Positions 54,385 to 63,539 are shown, counted from the first letter of the stretch. The stretch is 64,000 bases of DNA from Chryseobacterium indologenes (GCF_018362995.1 NZ_CP074372.1:3782001-3846000), one strand, 5' to 3'. Notes: a model not told the origin generated them from the sequence alone. Numbers and translations are program-made.

Positions 54385-55332
54385 ATGAAGAAGATTATAG
54401 CAGTACTAAGTTTTATGGTATTTAGCCTGAACCAGGCCAATGTGGTTAGAGACAGCATGTATATTACACCGGAAACCTTTAGCAGATTTGATTTTGATGA
54501 TGATTGTGATGCGTGCGGCTGTGCAGCAGGAAACGGATCTTCCGGTTTTGAATCTTTACTGAATCCACAGTTTATCGGAATCAAATACTTTGCACAACAT
54601 TACAAAGCAAAGGAAAACTTATTTGTAAAAGACCTTACCCAGGATCAGTATTTCAATACTTTGCAGCTTTGGGGGAAAATTCCATTGACTAAAAAACTGA
54701 GTGTTTATGCAAGTCTGCCCTTCCATTTCCATGAAAAGCAAACCATGCAGGGAGATATTAAAATCAATGGAATCGGAGATCTGAACCTGATGGGAATTTA
54801 CCAGCTGATGAATTCTAAAGATAATTTCCATCACATAAGTGGAGGCTTGGGAGTGAAAATTCCTTTGGGGAAATTTGATGAGAAAGGTGCATCCGGAGTC
54901 AATCCAAGTTTTCAATTGGGAACCGGAAGCTGGGATTATCAGGCGGCTTTGAATTATAAGTTTCAGAAGAATAAAGTAGCAGTCTTGGTCAATACAGACT
55001 ATACGATCAAAACGGAAAATAAGAAAAATTACCGTTTCGGAAACCAGTGGAACTACGCTGCGACGGGATTTTATCAGGTTGCCGGAAACGAAAAGTCGAT
55101 CTTTTCGGTAAAAACGGGAGTGCAGGGAGAAGTGTATGCACAGAATAAACAGTTTGATGAAGCCCTGCCCAATACTGCAGGAAGTGCTTTGTACGGGAAA
55201 CTGGGATTTGAAGCTTCTTATAAAAAACTGAGCCTGGGAAGTGAAGTAATGCTTCCGATGTATACTCAATTGGCGGGTGGAGATATTGAAGCAAAATCCA
55301 GATTCAGTATTTTTCTGAATATTGGAATTTAA
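54385..55332 (+). CDS. Outer-membrane beta-barrel protein with Cys-rich N-terminus
   Basis: This 315-residue protein has a short signal peptide (MKKIIAVLSFMVFSLNQA) and then an acidic and Cys-rich stretch FDDDCDACGCAAGNGSSG (about 35-52) that could bind metal. The rest alternates polar and aromatic strands of a barrel and ends FLNIGI. It follows MbnH by 12 nt, so the three genes form an operon. The barrel may let copper or a ligand cross the outer membrane (inference); the family is often called only 'transporter'. Confidence 0.8.
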   Translation: MKKIIAVLSFMVFSLNQANVVRDSMYITPETFSRFDFDDDCDACGCAAGNGSSGFESLLNPQFIGIKYFAQHYKAKENLFVKDLTQDQYFNTLQLWGKIPLTKKLSVYASLPFHFHEKQTMQGDIKINGIGDLNLMGIYQLMNSKDNFHHISGGLGVKIPLGKFDEKGASGVNPSFQLGTGSWDYQAALNYKFQKNKVAVLVNTDYTIKTENKKNYRFGNQWNYAATGFYQVAGNEKSIFSVKTGVQGEVYAQNKQFDEALPNTAGSALYGKLGFEASYKKLSLGSEVMLPMYTQLAGGDIEAKSRFSIFLNIGI

Positions 55333-55356
55333 AAATAAAACCCCTTTTTAATAATG

Positions 55357-55384
55357 TTAAAGCTCCTTCGGGAGCTTTAATTGT
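55357..55384 (+). terminator. Terminator of the MbnP/MbnH operon
   Basis: A perfect 10-bp stem, TTAAAGCTCC (55357-55366) with GGAGCTTTAA (55371-55380), has a TTCG loop and is followed by TTGTTT. The T tract is short but the hairpin is very stable. Confidence 0.78.
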
Positions 55385-55402
55385 TTATGAATCATGAATT
55401 TA

Positions 55403-55433
55403 ATTGGGGGTTAGGAATAATTTTTTATCTTTG
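55403..55433 (+). promoter_or_regulatory. Promoter of the cobalamin-uptake operon
   Basis: ATTG (55403-55406) and TATCTTTG (55426-55433) are 19 nt apart. Transcription should start near 55439, at the beginning of the cobalamin riboswitch. Confidence 0.75.
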
Positions 55434-55439
55434 CCGGAA

Positions 55440-55600
55440 TTTGGTGAGCCATAAAAAGCTCTTAAAAGGGAATTCGGTGAAAATCCGGAACAGACCCGCT
55501 GCTGTAAGCTCCGCACCAAAGTTTTTGAAGAATATATCCACTGTTTTTAGGAATGGGAAGGATTTCAAAAATGGAGTAAGTCAGAAGACCTGCCAGAAAA
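55440..55600 (+). ncRNA. Cobalamin riboswitch
   Basis: The conserved core reads AAAGGGAATTCGGTGAAAAT (55465-55484), then CCGGAACAGACCCGCTGCTG and TAAGCT (55485-55510). The B12 box AGTCAGAAGACCTGCC lies at about 55578-55594. It binds adenosyl- or other cobalamins and represses B12 uptake genes. The BtuB-like gene lies downstream, beyond the start-codon hairpin at 55690. Confidence 0.93.
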
Positions 55601-55689
55601 TAATCGTTTGACGCTTTCGTGGAATAAAGCTTAGGACATCAATGATTCTGTGCAGTGACAGCTGTGCTTTGTCGTTGTATTCTTATACC

Positions 55690-55723
55690 CATTAGCGTCA
55701 TCATTATCCTAAATGAGCTAATG
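55690..55723 (+). promoter_or_regulatory. Hairpin that buries the BtuB start codon (expression platform)
   Basis: CATTAGC (55690-55696) pairs perfectly with GCTAATG (55717-55723), whose last three bases are the ATG start codon. After a single bulged G, TCAT (55698-55701) pairs with ATGA (55713-55716). The hairpin would block translation when formed, consistent with control by the riboswitch about 90 nt upstream. Confidence 0.72.
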
Positions 55724-57754
55724 ACGGCAAAACTAATTACTTCTACAATTTATAAAGCTGTTTTCACAATACTGGTGATCACATCTCAGCTTTTATATTC
55801 CCAAAAAAAGAAAAATGACACGCTGAAGGAAGAATCCATCAAGGCGATCAGTCTCTACAAAAAGAATTTTAAAGAGATCATTCCGGCACAAACCATCCAA
55901 GGGGAAGCACTTGAAAGACTGAACAGTCATTCTGTAGCAGATGCGCTGCGGTATTTCTCCGGAGTTCAGATTAAAGACTATGGAGGTATCGGCGGATTGA
56001 AAACCATTAATGTCCGAAGTCTAGGAAGCCAGCATGTAGGAGTTTTCTATGACGGAATTCAATTGGGAAATGCACAAAACGGCCTTGTTGACCTCGGAAG
56101 ATATTCTTTGGATGATCTTGAAGAAATATCATTATACAACGGGCAGAAAAGTGAGATTTTCCAGCCGGCAAAAGATTTCGGTTCTTCCGGATCTATCTAT
56201 TTACAGCCTAAAACTCCTGTGTTTAAAGGAACAAGAAAAACCAATCTTGTGATAAGAGCCAAAAGTGCTTCTATTGATCTCTTCAATCCTTCATTCCGAT
56301 TGGAGCAGAAAATTTCAGACAGAGTTTCTGCCAGTTTCAGTGCAGAATTTATGCAAAGCGACGGAATTTACAGATTTCGATATGCCAAGAAATATCCTGA
56401 TGGACAGCAGGCTTATGATACCATTGCAAAAAGACAGGATTCAGATATCAAAGCAAAACGTTTTGAAACTTCTTTAAATGGAACTTTGAATAACGGAAGC
56501 TGGAATGTTCGTGGCTATGGCTATATTTCAGACCGCGGAATGCCGGCACCTATTGTGAACGGTCGTTTTGAAGGAAGAGGAGCGAGACTTTCCGATGAAA
56601 ATTATTTTGTACAAGCCAATCTGCGGAAAAAACTGTTCCCAAAATTTGAAACACAGCTGAAAGCAAAATTTGCCTACGATTATACTCATTTTATGGATAC
56701 CGTTCGTTCGCAATCTATTATGTATACGGATAATGTCTATATTCAAAGAGAAGTTTATCTTTCTTCATCCAATATATATTCTATCACGCCCAATTGGGAT
56801 GTGAGTCTGAGTGGAGATTTTCAGTACAATAATCTTGACGCCAATCTTGATAACTTTTCCTATCCTACACGTTATACAACATTAGTCGCTTTGGCAACAA
56901 CCTACCAGTGGAACAGGTTTAAAATTCTGGGAAGCCTTTTGGGAACATTTACTTTCGAAGAAGTAAAAAAAAATAAAAGACCCGGAGACAGCAGAGAATG
57001 GACCCCCGCTGTATTTATGAGCTACCAGCCTGAAATAATTCCTGAGCTTACCCTCAGAGCTTTCTATAAAAGAATTTTCCGACTGCCTACTTTCAATGAC
57101 CTTTATTATACCAATATCGGAAACACTTACCTGAAACCGGAATTTACCAATCAGTATGATGTAGGATTTACGTACCAGAAAAATTACAACAATCATTTCT
57201 TTAAATCTTTTTATGCTAAAGTAGATGGTTATTACAACAAAGTACAGGATAAAATTGTCGCAGCTCCTAACGGAAGTATGTTCCGCTGGTTGATGATGAA
57301 CCTTGGTCTGGTTGAGATTATTGGTGCTGACGTGAATGTTCAGGCAGAAATGCAGTTGGGAAAAGTAAAACTTAGGCCATTACTTTCTTACACCTATCAA
57401 AGTGCAAGAGATATGACGGATCCTGAAGATACATTCTACAAAAATCAGATTCCATACACACCATGGCATAGCGGATCATTTGCACTGATGGCCGATTATA
57501 AAGACTGGAGCTTCAATTACAGTGCAATGTATGTAGGAAAGCGCTATGATGTGAACCAGGATAATATTCAATACAATTATGTACAGCCTTGGTATACTCA
57601 TGATCTGTCTGTTCAGAAAAAATTCAACTGGGCGGATCATCAGTTTAAAGTAAGCCTTGAGATGAATAATATCTTCAATCAATATTATGATGTAGTGATC
57701 AACTATCCGATGCCGGGAAGAAATTTTAAACTTATTCTAAACTTCACCTTATGA
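55721..57754 (+). CDS. btuB: BtuB-like TonB-dependent cobalamin receptor
   Basis: This 677-residue receptor starts at ATG 55721, which gives the signal peptide MTAKLITSTIYKAVFTILVITSQ; an upstream GTG at 55655 lies between riboswitch and hairpin and is unlikely. The plug has SVADALRYFSGVQIKDYGGIGG, TINVRSLGSQHVGVFYDG and LGRYSLDDLEEISLYNG. A 22-strand-type barrel ends GRNFKLILNFTL. Control by a cobalamin riboswitch and the BtuG-like gene that overlaps its stop by ATGA make corrinoid uptake the best reading. Confidence 0.92.
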   Translation: MTAKLITSTIYKAVFTILVITSQLLYSQKKKNDTLKEESIKAISLYKKNFKEIIPAQTIQGEALERLNSHSVADALRYFSGVQIKDYGGIGGLKTINVRSLGSQHVGVFYDGIQLGNAQNGLVDLGRYSLDDLEEISLYNGQKSEIFQPAKDFGSSGSIYLQPKTPVFKGTRKTNLVIRAKSASIDLFNPSFRLEQKISDRVSASFSAEFMQSDGIYRFRYAKKYPDGQQAYDTIAKRQDSDIKAKRFETSLNGTLNNGSWNVRGYGYISDRGMPAPIVNGRFEGRGARLSDENYFVQANLRKKLFPKFETQLKAKFAYDYTHFMDTVRSQSIMYTDNVYIQREVYLSSSNIYSITPNWDVSLSGDFQYNNLDANLDNFSYPTRYTTLVALATTYQWNRFKILGSLLGTFTFEEVKKNKRPGDSREWTPAVFMSYQPEIIPELTLRAFYKRIFRLPTFNDLYYTNIGNTYLKPEFTNQYDVGFTYQKNYNNHFFKSFYAKVDGYYNKVQDKIVAAPNGSMFRWLMMNLGLVEIIGADVNVQAEMQLGKVKLRPLLSYTYQSARDMTDPEDTFYKNQIPYTPWHSGSFALMADYKDWSFNYSAMYVGKRYDVNQDNIQYNYVQPWYTHDLSVQKKFNWADHQFKVSLEMNNIFNQYYDVVINYPMPGRNFKLILNFTL

Positions 57755-58884
57755 GAAAACTAAACTTTTATTTTCTGTTTCTTGCTTTAGCTTTTCTTAC
57801 TTCATGCCGTACAGATGATATCATCGTCCGTCAGGAAGTAGTGGAAGGACTTCCTTCAGAAAATACAGCAATAAAAGGATTCTATATGCTGAACGAAGGG
57901 AATATGGGAAGCAATAAATGTACACTGGACTTTTTTGATTATACCAAAGGAACCTATTACAGGAACATTTACGCAGAAATTAATCCCAATGTAGTAAAAG
58001 AACTTGGAGATGTAGGAAATGATATCAAAGTTTACGGAAGCAAACTGTATATCGTAGTCAATGTTTCCAATAAAATTGAAGTATTGGATGCCAAAACAGC
58101 TAAACGTATTACTTCTATTCCGTTACAGAACTGCCGTTATTTAACCTTCAAAGACGGGAAAGCATATGCCAGCAGCTATGCAGGTCCGGTAGCAATTAAT
58201 CCAAAAGCACCCAAGGGAAAAGTGGTAGAAATTGACACTATTTCTCTTTCCATTCAACGGGAAGTGGTAGTGGGATATCAGCCGGAAGAAATGGAAATTG
58301 TAGGGAATAAACTGTTTGTTGCTAATTCCGGAGGATACAAGGCTCCAGATTATGATAATACTGTTTCAGTAATTGATCTGAACACTTTTACTGAAATCCA
58401 GAAGTTAAATGTTGCCATCAATCTTCATCACATCAAAAAAGACAATTACGGTGATCTGTATGTAAGCTCAAGAGGAGATTACTATAACATTCCTTCCAGC
58501 TTATACCTTATAGATGCTGCAACCGGGATTGTCAAGAAAGATTTCCATCTCGCTGTGAGCGAAATGACAATCGTTAATGATAAGCTTTATTTCTACGGAA
58601 ACGAATTCAATTACAATACCCACAGCTATAAAAAGAGCTTTGGAATCATCGATGTAAAAACAGAACAGATCATTGCCAACAGAATTTTTGACAAAGAATA
58701 TGAAACTGCCATTAAAACACCTTACGGAATTGCGGTAAATCCAATCACAGAAGATATCTACATCACAGATGCCAGGAATTATGTTTCTCTTGGATTTGTG
58801 TATTGCTTTGATAAAAACGGACATTTTAAATGGAAAACAGAGGGCGGAAATATTCCGGCTCACTTCGCCTTTTTATACAAATAA
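57751..58884 (+). CDS. BtuG-like beta-propeller surface lipoprotein (YncE/DUF5074-type)
   Basis: This 377-residue lipoprotein has the signal MRKLNFYFLFLALAFLTSC. The mature part shows seven or so propeller-type repeats, for example GNDIKVYGSKLYIVVNVSNKIEVLD, YQPEEMEIVGNKLFVANSGG and TPYGIAVNPITEDIYITDA. In Bacteroides the propeller lipoprotein BtuG sits on BtuB and catches cobalamin with very high affinity. The ATGA overlap with the receptor gene and the riboswitch support the same job here. Sequence identity to BtuG was not measured. Confidence 0.85.
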   Translation: MRKLNFYFLFLALAFLTSCRTDDIIVRQEVVEGLPSENTAIKGFYMLNEGNMGSNKCTLDFFDYTKGTYYRNIYAEINPNVVKELGDVGNDIKVYGSKLYIVVNVSNKIEVLDAKTAKRITSIPLQNCRYLTFKDGKAYASSYAGPVAINPKAPKGKVVEIDTISLSIQREVVVGYQPEEMEIVGNKLFVANSGGYKAPDYDNTVSVIDLNTFTEIQKLNVAINLHHIKKDNYGDLYVSSRGDYYNIPSSLYLIDAATGIVKKDFHLAVSEMTIVNDKLYFYGNEFNYNTHSYKKSFGIIDVKTEQIIANRIFDKEYETAIKTPYGIAVNPITEDIYITDARNYVSLGFVYCFDKNGHFKWKTEGGNIPAHFAFLYK

Positions 58885-58898
58885 CCAAACTTTAAGAA

Positions 58899-60092
58899 AT
58901 GAACAGAAATACCTTTACTTATTTAAAAATTGGAGTTTTATCAGTCTTCCTTGTAGGAATGATCGCCTGTAAACATGATGATCAGGATGAATTTACCTTT
59001 AATGGTCTTGATGATTCCTATACCATTGAGCGTTTGAGAGTGTTGAGTATTCCTACCAATGCTTCAGGATCTGTGACATGGAGTATCAATGACTCCATTA
59101 TCTCTCAGAATTCAGAACTTGAATTTATCAGTCCAACGGCAGATGCTTATCCTTTGACTTTAAAAATTAATAATAAAGGAAATGAACAGGTTTATCACTC
59201 CAAAATCATCGTTACCAAAGAAAAAACACCTTACAGTAAATATATCGCTAAAGTATTGGAGTTCCGTCCTGCTGTAGGACAGTTCATGAATGAAATCCCG
59301 GAATATTTACCTGGAAATACGGCTGCAAATATGCTTCAGAAAGCAAACGAATCATTGGTGGGAGGTAATTCTACCATGATCAGCCTTGGTGGATACGGCG
59401 GATATGTGGTTTTCGGTTTTGATCATACTATTCCGAACCTGAATGGGAGAGATTTTAAAGTGCTGGGAAATGCATTCTTTGGAAATGATGCCAGCGACCA
59501 GCGTTCCGGTTCATGTGAGCCGGGAATTATCATGGTAGCCTACGACAGAAACAAAAACGGAAAACCGGATAATGATGAATGGTACGAAATTGCAGGCAGC
59601 GAATATTTTAAAAATGCAACCGTAAGAGATTACAGTATCACATATCATAAGCCTGATGAAAATAAAACTCCCGTACCCGGAACCGAATTCTGGCAGACCG
59701 ATGTAGAATATATAAAATGGAGTGACAATCTAGGGAATCAGGGTTTTAAAACAAAAAATACCTTCCATGCACAAAGCTATTATCCTTTATGGTTTACCGA
59801 TAGTTCTTACGGATTTTCCGGAACAAGACTAGCGAATAACTTTTACGATCAGAACGGGGACGGATCCTATTGGGTAGGGAAGTCATATGATTTCGGATAT
59901 GCTGATAATGCTCCGAATAATGATGAAGCTTCCAATATTGATATTTCCTGGGCCGTAGACAGAAGCGGGAAATATGTAAAACTTCCCGGCGTAGATTTTA
60001 TGAAAATATATACAGGAGTCAATCAGGAAGCTGGCTGGCTGGGTGAAGTTTCCACAGAAGTGGCAGGAGCTTACGATTTACATTTCAAATAA
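58899..60092 (+). CDS. Surface lipoprotein with Ig/PKD-like N-terminus, cobalamin operon
   Basis: This 397-residue protein has a lipoprotein signal (FLVGMIAC, Cys near residue 24). A PKD/Ig-like domain follows (about 30-110, ASGSVTWSINDSIISQNSELEF). The larger C-terminal domain contains GGYGGYVVFGFDHTIPN, GNAFFGNDASDQRSGSCEPG and DRNKNGKPDNDEWYEIAG, which resembles a Ca-binding type segment. It lies 14 nt after the BtuG-like gene. Related proteins appear beside B12 receptors in other Bacteroidota as far as I recall. A role in corrinoid binding or in holding the surface complex is inferred from the operon. Confidence 0.8.
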   Translation: MNRNTFTYLKIGVLSVFLVGMIACKHDDQDEFTFNGLDDSYTIERLRVLSIPTNASGSVTWSINDSIISQNSELEFISPTADAYPLTLKINNKGNEQVYHSKIIVTKEKTPYSKYIAKVLEFRPAVGQFMNEIPEYLPGNTAANMLQKANESLVGGNSTMISLGGYGGYVVFGFDHTIPNLNGRDFKVLGNAFFGNDASDQRSGSCEPGIIMVAYDRNKNGKPDNDEWYEIAGSEYFKNATVRDYSITYHKPDENKTPVPGTEFWQTDVEYIKWSDNLGNQGFKTKNTFHAQSYYPLWFTDSSYGFSGTRLANNFYDQNGDGSYWVGKSYDFGYADNAPNNDEASNIDISWAVDRSGKYVKLPGVDFMKIYTGVNQEAGWLGEVSTEVAGAYDLHFK

Positions 60093-60120
60093 TAATTCAA
60101 TCTATTTAAATTAATAAAAA

Positions 60121-62379
60121 ATGAAAAAGTTTTATCTTTTTATGATGCTTTTTCTGTTTGCATGCCTATCAAATGCACAGATAAAAGTTCAGGGTGTTCC
60201 CAGAAATGATATTTCAGGGATCAGCAATCTTAATACCACTACAATCAGTTTTTCTGATATTCAGTATTGGGTAGGATCGGGAGCCAACCAGGCTGCTTTT
60301 GTAGTACAGTGGAACGACAGTAAAAATCCTGATGCGATGGTGTGGGGATTCAAATGGGATGGAAATGCTACAGGTGAAGATATGCTTAAAGCGATTGCTA
60401 AAGCAGACCACAGACTATACACATTGCTGTATCAGGGAACGCAATTTGGATCGGCTGTTGGAGGAATTGGTTTTGACCTGAACGGTCAAGGGACCAATGC
60501 TTTGATCAAAAGTGGAAATACCACTTATCCGTTATATCCGGTGAATGGTTTTGTCAACACTACAGCGTATGATTTCGACAGCTATACCATCGTAGATGCC
60601 GCTAACGATCATTGGCAGTCCGGATGGACGGTTAACGGATATTGGTCTTATTGGGTAAAGAATCCTGCTGATGCTGATTTCGGATATTCTAGCGTAGGTG
60701 CTTCTTCACGTGTATTGGAAAATGGTTCATGGGATGTCTGGAACTTTAATGTAGGCTTTAGTCAAACACCTGTATCCTCTACCATTACTCCCGTTTCTCC
60801 GTATGTAGCTTCCAATAACTTTACTAACGGATACTTCATGGTGAACGAAGAATGGTTTGGACATACTAACGGTTCTGTAAACTTCATTGAGAATAATGGT
60901 CAGATCAATTACCGTGTGTACAGTAACGCAAATAACAATCAGGCTTTTGGTGCAACTACACAATACGGAACAATCTATGGTGATAAATTCTATTTTGTAT
61001 CAAAACAGGCTGCCGATGGAGGAGATACTCAATATACTCCAGGTGGAAGACTTGTGGTTGCCAATGCGCAGACTATGCAGAAAATTGCCGGCTTTAATAC
61101 AATTGGTGGCGGAGACGGAAGATCATTTGTGGGAGTGAACGAACATAAAGGATATATTGGTACTTCTACCGGAATTGTTCTTTTCAATATTGACAATCTG
61201 CAGGTAGGTTCCCTGATTGCGGGAACAAGTGGTAACGGACAGATTGGAAATATGATCCGTACTTCGCAATATGTATTTGCGGTGAAACAAGGAGTTGGGA
61301 TTTTAGTAATTAACCCTAATACAGATACCGTGATCAGTACAATTGCAGGAGGTTTCTACTCAGTGGTTCAGGCTAAAGACGGAAGTGTATGGGGAATTCA
61401 GGATCAGAAGCTGATCAGCATCAATCCTACTACTTTTGCAACGCAGGCTTATAATATTCCTACGACCAAATATATCGGAGACTGGGGAGCATGGCATGCA
61501 GGAAGATTTACAGCAAGTAATAAAGAAAATGCTTTATACTGGATTAATTCAATCAGCAGCTGGAGTTCAGGAACACAGATTGTAAGATTTGATGTTACAA
61601 CGAAAACATTTAACGAAAACTTTGCTGCCATTCCTGGGCAGACAGGACAGTTTAAGCAGATTCCTTATGGTGCGGCACTTCGTGTAAACCCTGTTACCGG
61701 AGAACTTGTTCTGAATACAACAGAAAGCGGATACGGTGCGCACTATCAGAAAAACTGGATTCATACTTATAATATGAGCGGAACTCTTATCAATACAAAA
61801 ACGTTGAATGATTACTACTGGTTCCCTTCACTGACAGTATTTACCAATAATTCAGTTCCTGTGGTAAGCAATACTTTGCCTTCACAGCTTACAGCAGCAA
61901 GTACTACTGCAATTGATCTGAAAACAATAATTTCCGATGCTGATAATATGGCGGTATCCGTAGTGAAATCTATCAAATCAAACAGTAATCCTACAGCAGT
62001 TTCCGCAGCGATTAATGAAAATGATGAATTGGTTTTGACACCTCTTGTTTCAGGAACTTCTGAGATTGTGATCAGCTTTAACTCAAACGGTAAGTTGGTT
62101 GAAAAAACGTTGAGTGTAAACAGTTTAGGAACTACTTTGGCAATTTCTGAAGTGAAAAAACTTGAATTCGGTATTTATCCGAATCCGGTTACCGATATCC
62201 TTACTCTTAAAACTCAGGAGAAAATCCAGAATGTTTCTATGTATGATGCTTCAGGAAGAATGATTAATGTACAGCTGAACAACGGACAAATCAATGTAAG
62301 TGCACTTCCAAAAGGTATTTATATTTTGAAAGCAGTTACAGATAAAGCAGTATATCAACAAAAAGTAATCAAAAACTAA
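60121..62379 (+). CDS. Secreted T9SS protein with propeller-like repeats, cobalamin operon
   Basis: The 752 residues start with a signal peptide (MKKFYLFMMLFLFACLSNAQ). An N-terminal domain (about 20-230) has AFVVQWNDSKNPDAMVWGFKW and ADHRLYTLLYQG. The middle (about 235-580) carries propeller-like DUF5074-type repeats such as GYFMVNEEWFGHTNGSVNFI and GVGILVINPNTDTVISTI. A short Ig-like part follows (about 580-670), and the T9SS sorting domain closes the protein (LEFGIYPNPVTDILTLKT to the final YQQKVIKN). It lies 28 nt after the previous gene and ends at a terminator. It looks like a second surface corrinoid-capture protein, anchored by a different route. Confidence 0.85.
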   Translation: MKKFYLFMMLFLFACLSNAQIKVQGVPRNDISGISNLNTTTISFSDIQYWVGSGANQAAFVVQWNDSKNPDAMVWGFKWDGNATGEDMLKAIAKADHRLYTLLYQGTQFGSAVGGIGFDLNGQGTNALIKSGNTTYPLYPVNGFVNTTAYDFDSYTIVDAANDHWQSGWTVNGYWSYWVKNPADADFGYSSVGASSRVLENGSWDVWNFNVGFSQTPVSSTITPVSPYVASNNFTNGYFMVNEEWFGHTNGSVNFIENNGQINYRVYSNANNNQAFGATTQYGTIYGDKFYFVSKQAADGGDTQYTPGGRLVVANAQTMQKIAGFNTIGGGDGRSFVGVNEHKGYIGTSTGIVLFNIDNLQVGSLIAGTSGNGQIGNMIRTSQYVFAVKQGVGILVINPNTDTVISTIAGGFYSVVQAKDGSVWGIQDQKLISINPTTFATQAYNIPTTKYIGDWGAWHAGRFTASNKENALYWINSISSWSSGTQIVRFDVTTKTFNENFAAIPGQTGQFKQIPYGAALRVNPVTGELVLNTTESGYGAHYQKNWIHTYNMSGTLINTKTLNDYYWFPSLTVFTNNSVPVVSNTLPSQLTAASTTAIDLKTIISDADNMAVSVVKSIKSNSNPTAVSAAINENDELVLTPLVSGTSEIVISFNSNGKLVEKTLSVNSLGTTLAISEVKKLEFGIYPNPVTDILTLKTQEKIQNVSMYDASGRMINVQLNNGQINVSALPKGIYILKAVTDKAVYQQKVIKN

Positions 62380-62407
62380 TACTATTTTAGATAAATCTTG
62401 TTAATAT

Positions 62408-62437
62408 AACCCTGGCCAGTTTTGGTCAGGGTTTTTT
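62408..62437 (+). terminator. Terminator of the cobalamin operon
   Basis: AACCCTGGCCA (62408-62418) pairs with TGGTCAGGGTT (62423-62433), with one G-T pair and a 4-nt loop, followed by T6. Confidence 0.88.
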
Positions 62438-62477
62438 AATGAAGTGAATATCATGCAGAATAATACATTACCCCTAT

Positions 62478-62512
62478 AAAAAACCCGGCAAGCTTGAAAA
62501 GCTTGCCGGGTT
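62478..62512 (-). terminator. Terminator of the minus-strand T9SS protein gene
   Basis: A perfect 14-bp stem, AACCCGGCAAGCTT (62482-62495) with AAGCTTGCCGGGTT (62499-62512), has a 3-nt loop. On the minus strand the A run at 62478-62483 becomes the T tail, 20 nt after the stop of the gene at 62532. Confidence 0.9.
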
Positions 62513-62531
62513 GATCTGTTATGGATCTTCC

Positions 62532-63320
62532 TTATTTGATGATCACCTTTTTAGAGTATGTTTTTCCTTCTTTTGTAGTAAGGTTCATAATATATACTCC
62601 TTGTGGCTGCTTGGTTTCAAATGTATTGGATGTCAGCTTGGAACGGAATACCTCTTTTCCTGAAGTATTGGTCAGACTAACCTCCGAACCTTGTGCAGAA
62701 ATATTTTTGTCAAGTGTAAACTGTCCATTCTGGCTGTGAGCCATGAAATTGATGAACGGATCTTTGTACTGATATCCGTAGTATACTCTAAGCTCACCAC
62801 CAATATTCAGTAATCCTGAATTCACATTGATTTTGATACGGTCAAAAGGAATGTTCATTGTAAGCTCAATCTCACCTTTGCTTGGGTCTCCTGCTCCAAG
62901 GTTGATCAGATTGTTATTCAGGCTTTGGCGGTCGTTATTGGAAACCTCTCCATTGAATGTCTCAATTGACACACCTCCCAATACCTGAGCAGATAGTGGA
63001 GTACCATTTGAACCAATTCCAATAACAAGCTTATTGGTGTTGTTGGCGATATTGGTCGTTGGGAAGATCAATGTCTGTTCCGTTCTCGCCAGAAGACCTA
63101 CTGAAACCTGGATCGTTGAGTAGTCATTTTCGTTACTTCCTACTGCATTTTGAGGATTCAATACTCCACAGCCTAAGCATACTCCCAATACCTGATTGGT
63201 TTGGCTGCTTGCATAGGTTTTCACAATCTGTGCAAAAGACATTGTGCTTGTTAAAAATAGGAATGATGCCAAAGCTGCAGCTTTCATAGTGCGTTGGCCA
63301 AGTAATAAATAAGTTTTCAT
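62532..63320 (-). CDS. Secreted T9SS-sorted protein, paralogue of the next gene
   Basis: This 262-residue protein starts with MKTYLLLGQRTMKAAALASFLFLTSTMSFAQ (signal peptide; a second ATG at residue 12 is an alternative start, quoted here only by position). The mature N-terminal region (about 32-190) has VLGVCLGCGVLNPQNAVG and RVYYGYQYKDPFINF. The last 75 residues form a sorting-domain-like end: VSLTNTSGKEVFRSKL, GVYIMNLTTKEGKTYSKKVIIK. No enzymatic motif is seen, so an adhesin or structural role is likely but unproven. The gene at 63540-64000 is a tandem paralogue. Confidence 0.83.
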   Translation of the reverse strand: MKTYLLLGQRTMKAAALASFLFLTSTMSFAQIVKTYASSQTNQVLGVCLGCGVLNPQNAVGSNENDYSTIQVSVGLLARTEQTLIFPTTNIANNTNKLVIGIGSNGTPLSAQVLGGVSIETFNGEVSNNDRQSLNNNLINLGAGDPSKGEIELTMNIPFDRIKINVNSGLLNIGGELRVYYGYQYKDPFINFMAHSQNGQFTLDKNISAQGSEVSLTNTSGKEVFRSKLTSNTFETKQPQGVYIMNLTTKEGKTYSKKVIIK

Positions 63321-63489
63321 ATGTAGAAAAATTTTGGGTTTTAGCTTTATGTAAATTTATAAATAAAATGATTATGTTGCTTATTTTATTTCATATTTAT
63401 GTGAAATGTTAATAATTTGTTGATATTTATAATTATGAATTTATTTTATTTAATGAAATTGTTTTTCGTATTTCTCTGAAAATGAATAC

Positions 63490-63518
63490 AAAAAAGCGAC
63501 AGCTCAAAAGTCTGCCGC
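63490..63518 (-). terminator. Terminator of the partial T9SS paralogue
   Basis: GCGACAG (63496-63502) pairs with CTGCCGC (63512-63518), one G-T pair in the RNA. On the minus strand the A run 63490-63495 is the T tail. It lies 22 nt after the stop at 63540. Confidence 0.75.
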
Positions 63519-63539
63519 ATTGTTGTATCGTTTATTTAA

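Noticed and set aside
54619..55269. 216-codon minus-strand frame opposite the outer-membrane barrel gene
   Set aside because: The barrel gene has a signal peptide, tight operon spacing and a normal barrel ending; the antisense frame shows no domain.
38450..55332. Possibility that the metal and copper genes form an integrated mobile island
   Set aside because: No integrase, transposase, tRNA-associated repeat or transfer gene is seen at either end; gene order alone is not enough.
55655..55720. GTG at 55655 as the start of the BtuB-like receptor
   Set aside because: The extra 22 residues precede the signal peptide and the start would lie upstream of the hairpin; ATG 55721 gives a proper signal peptide.
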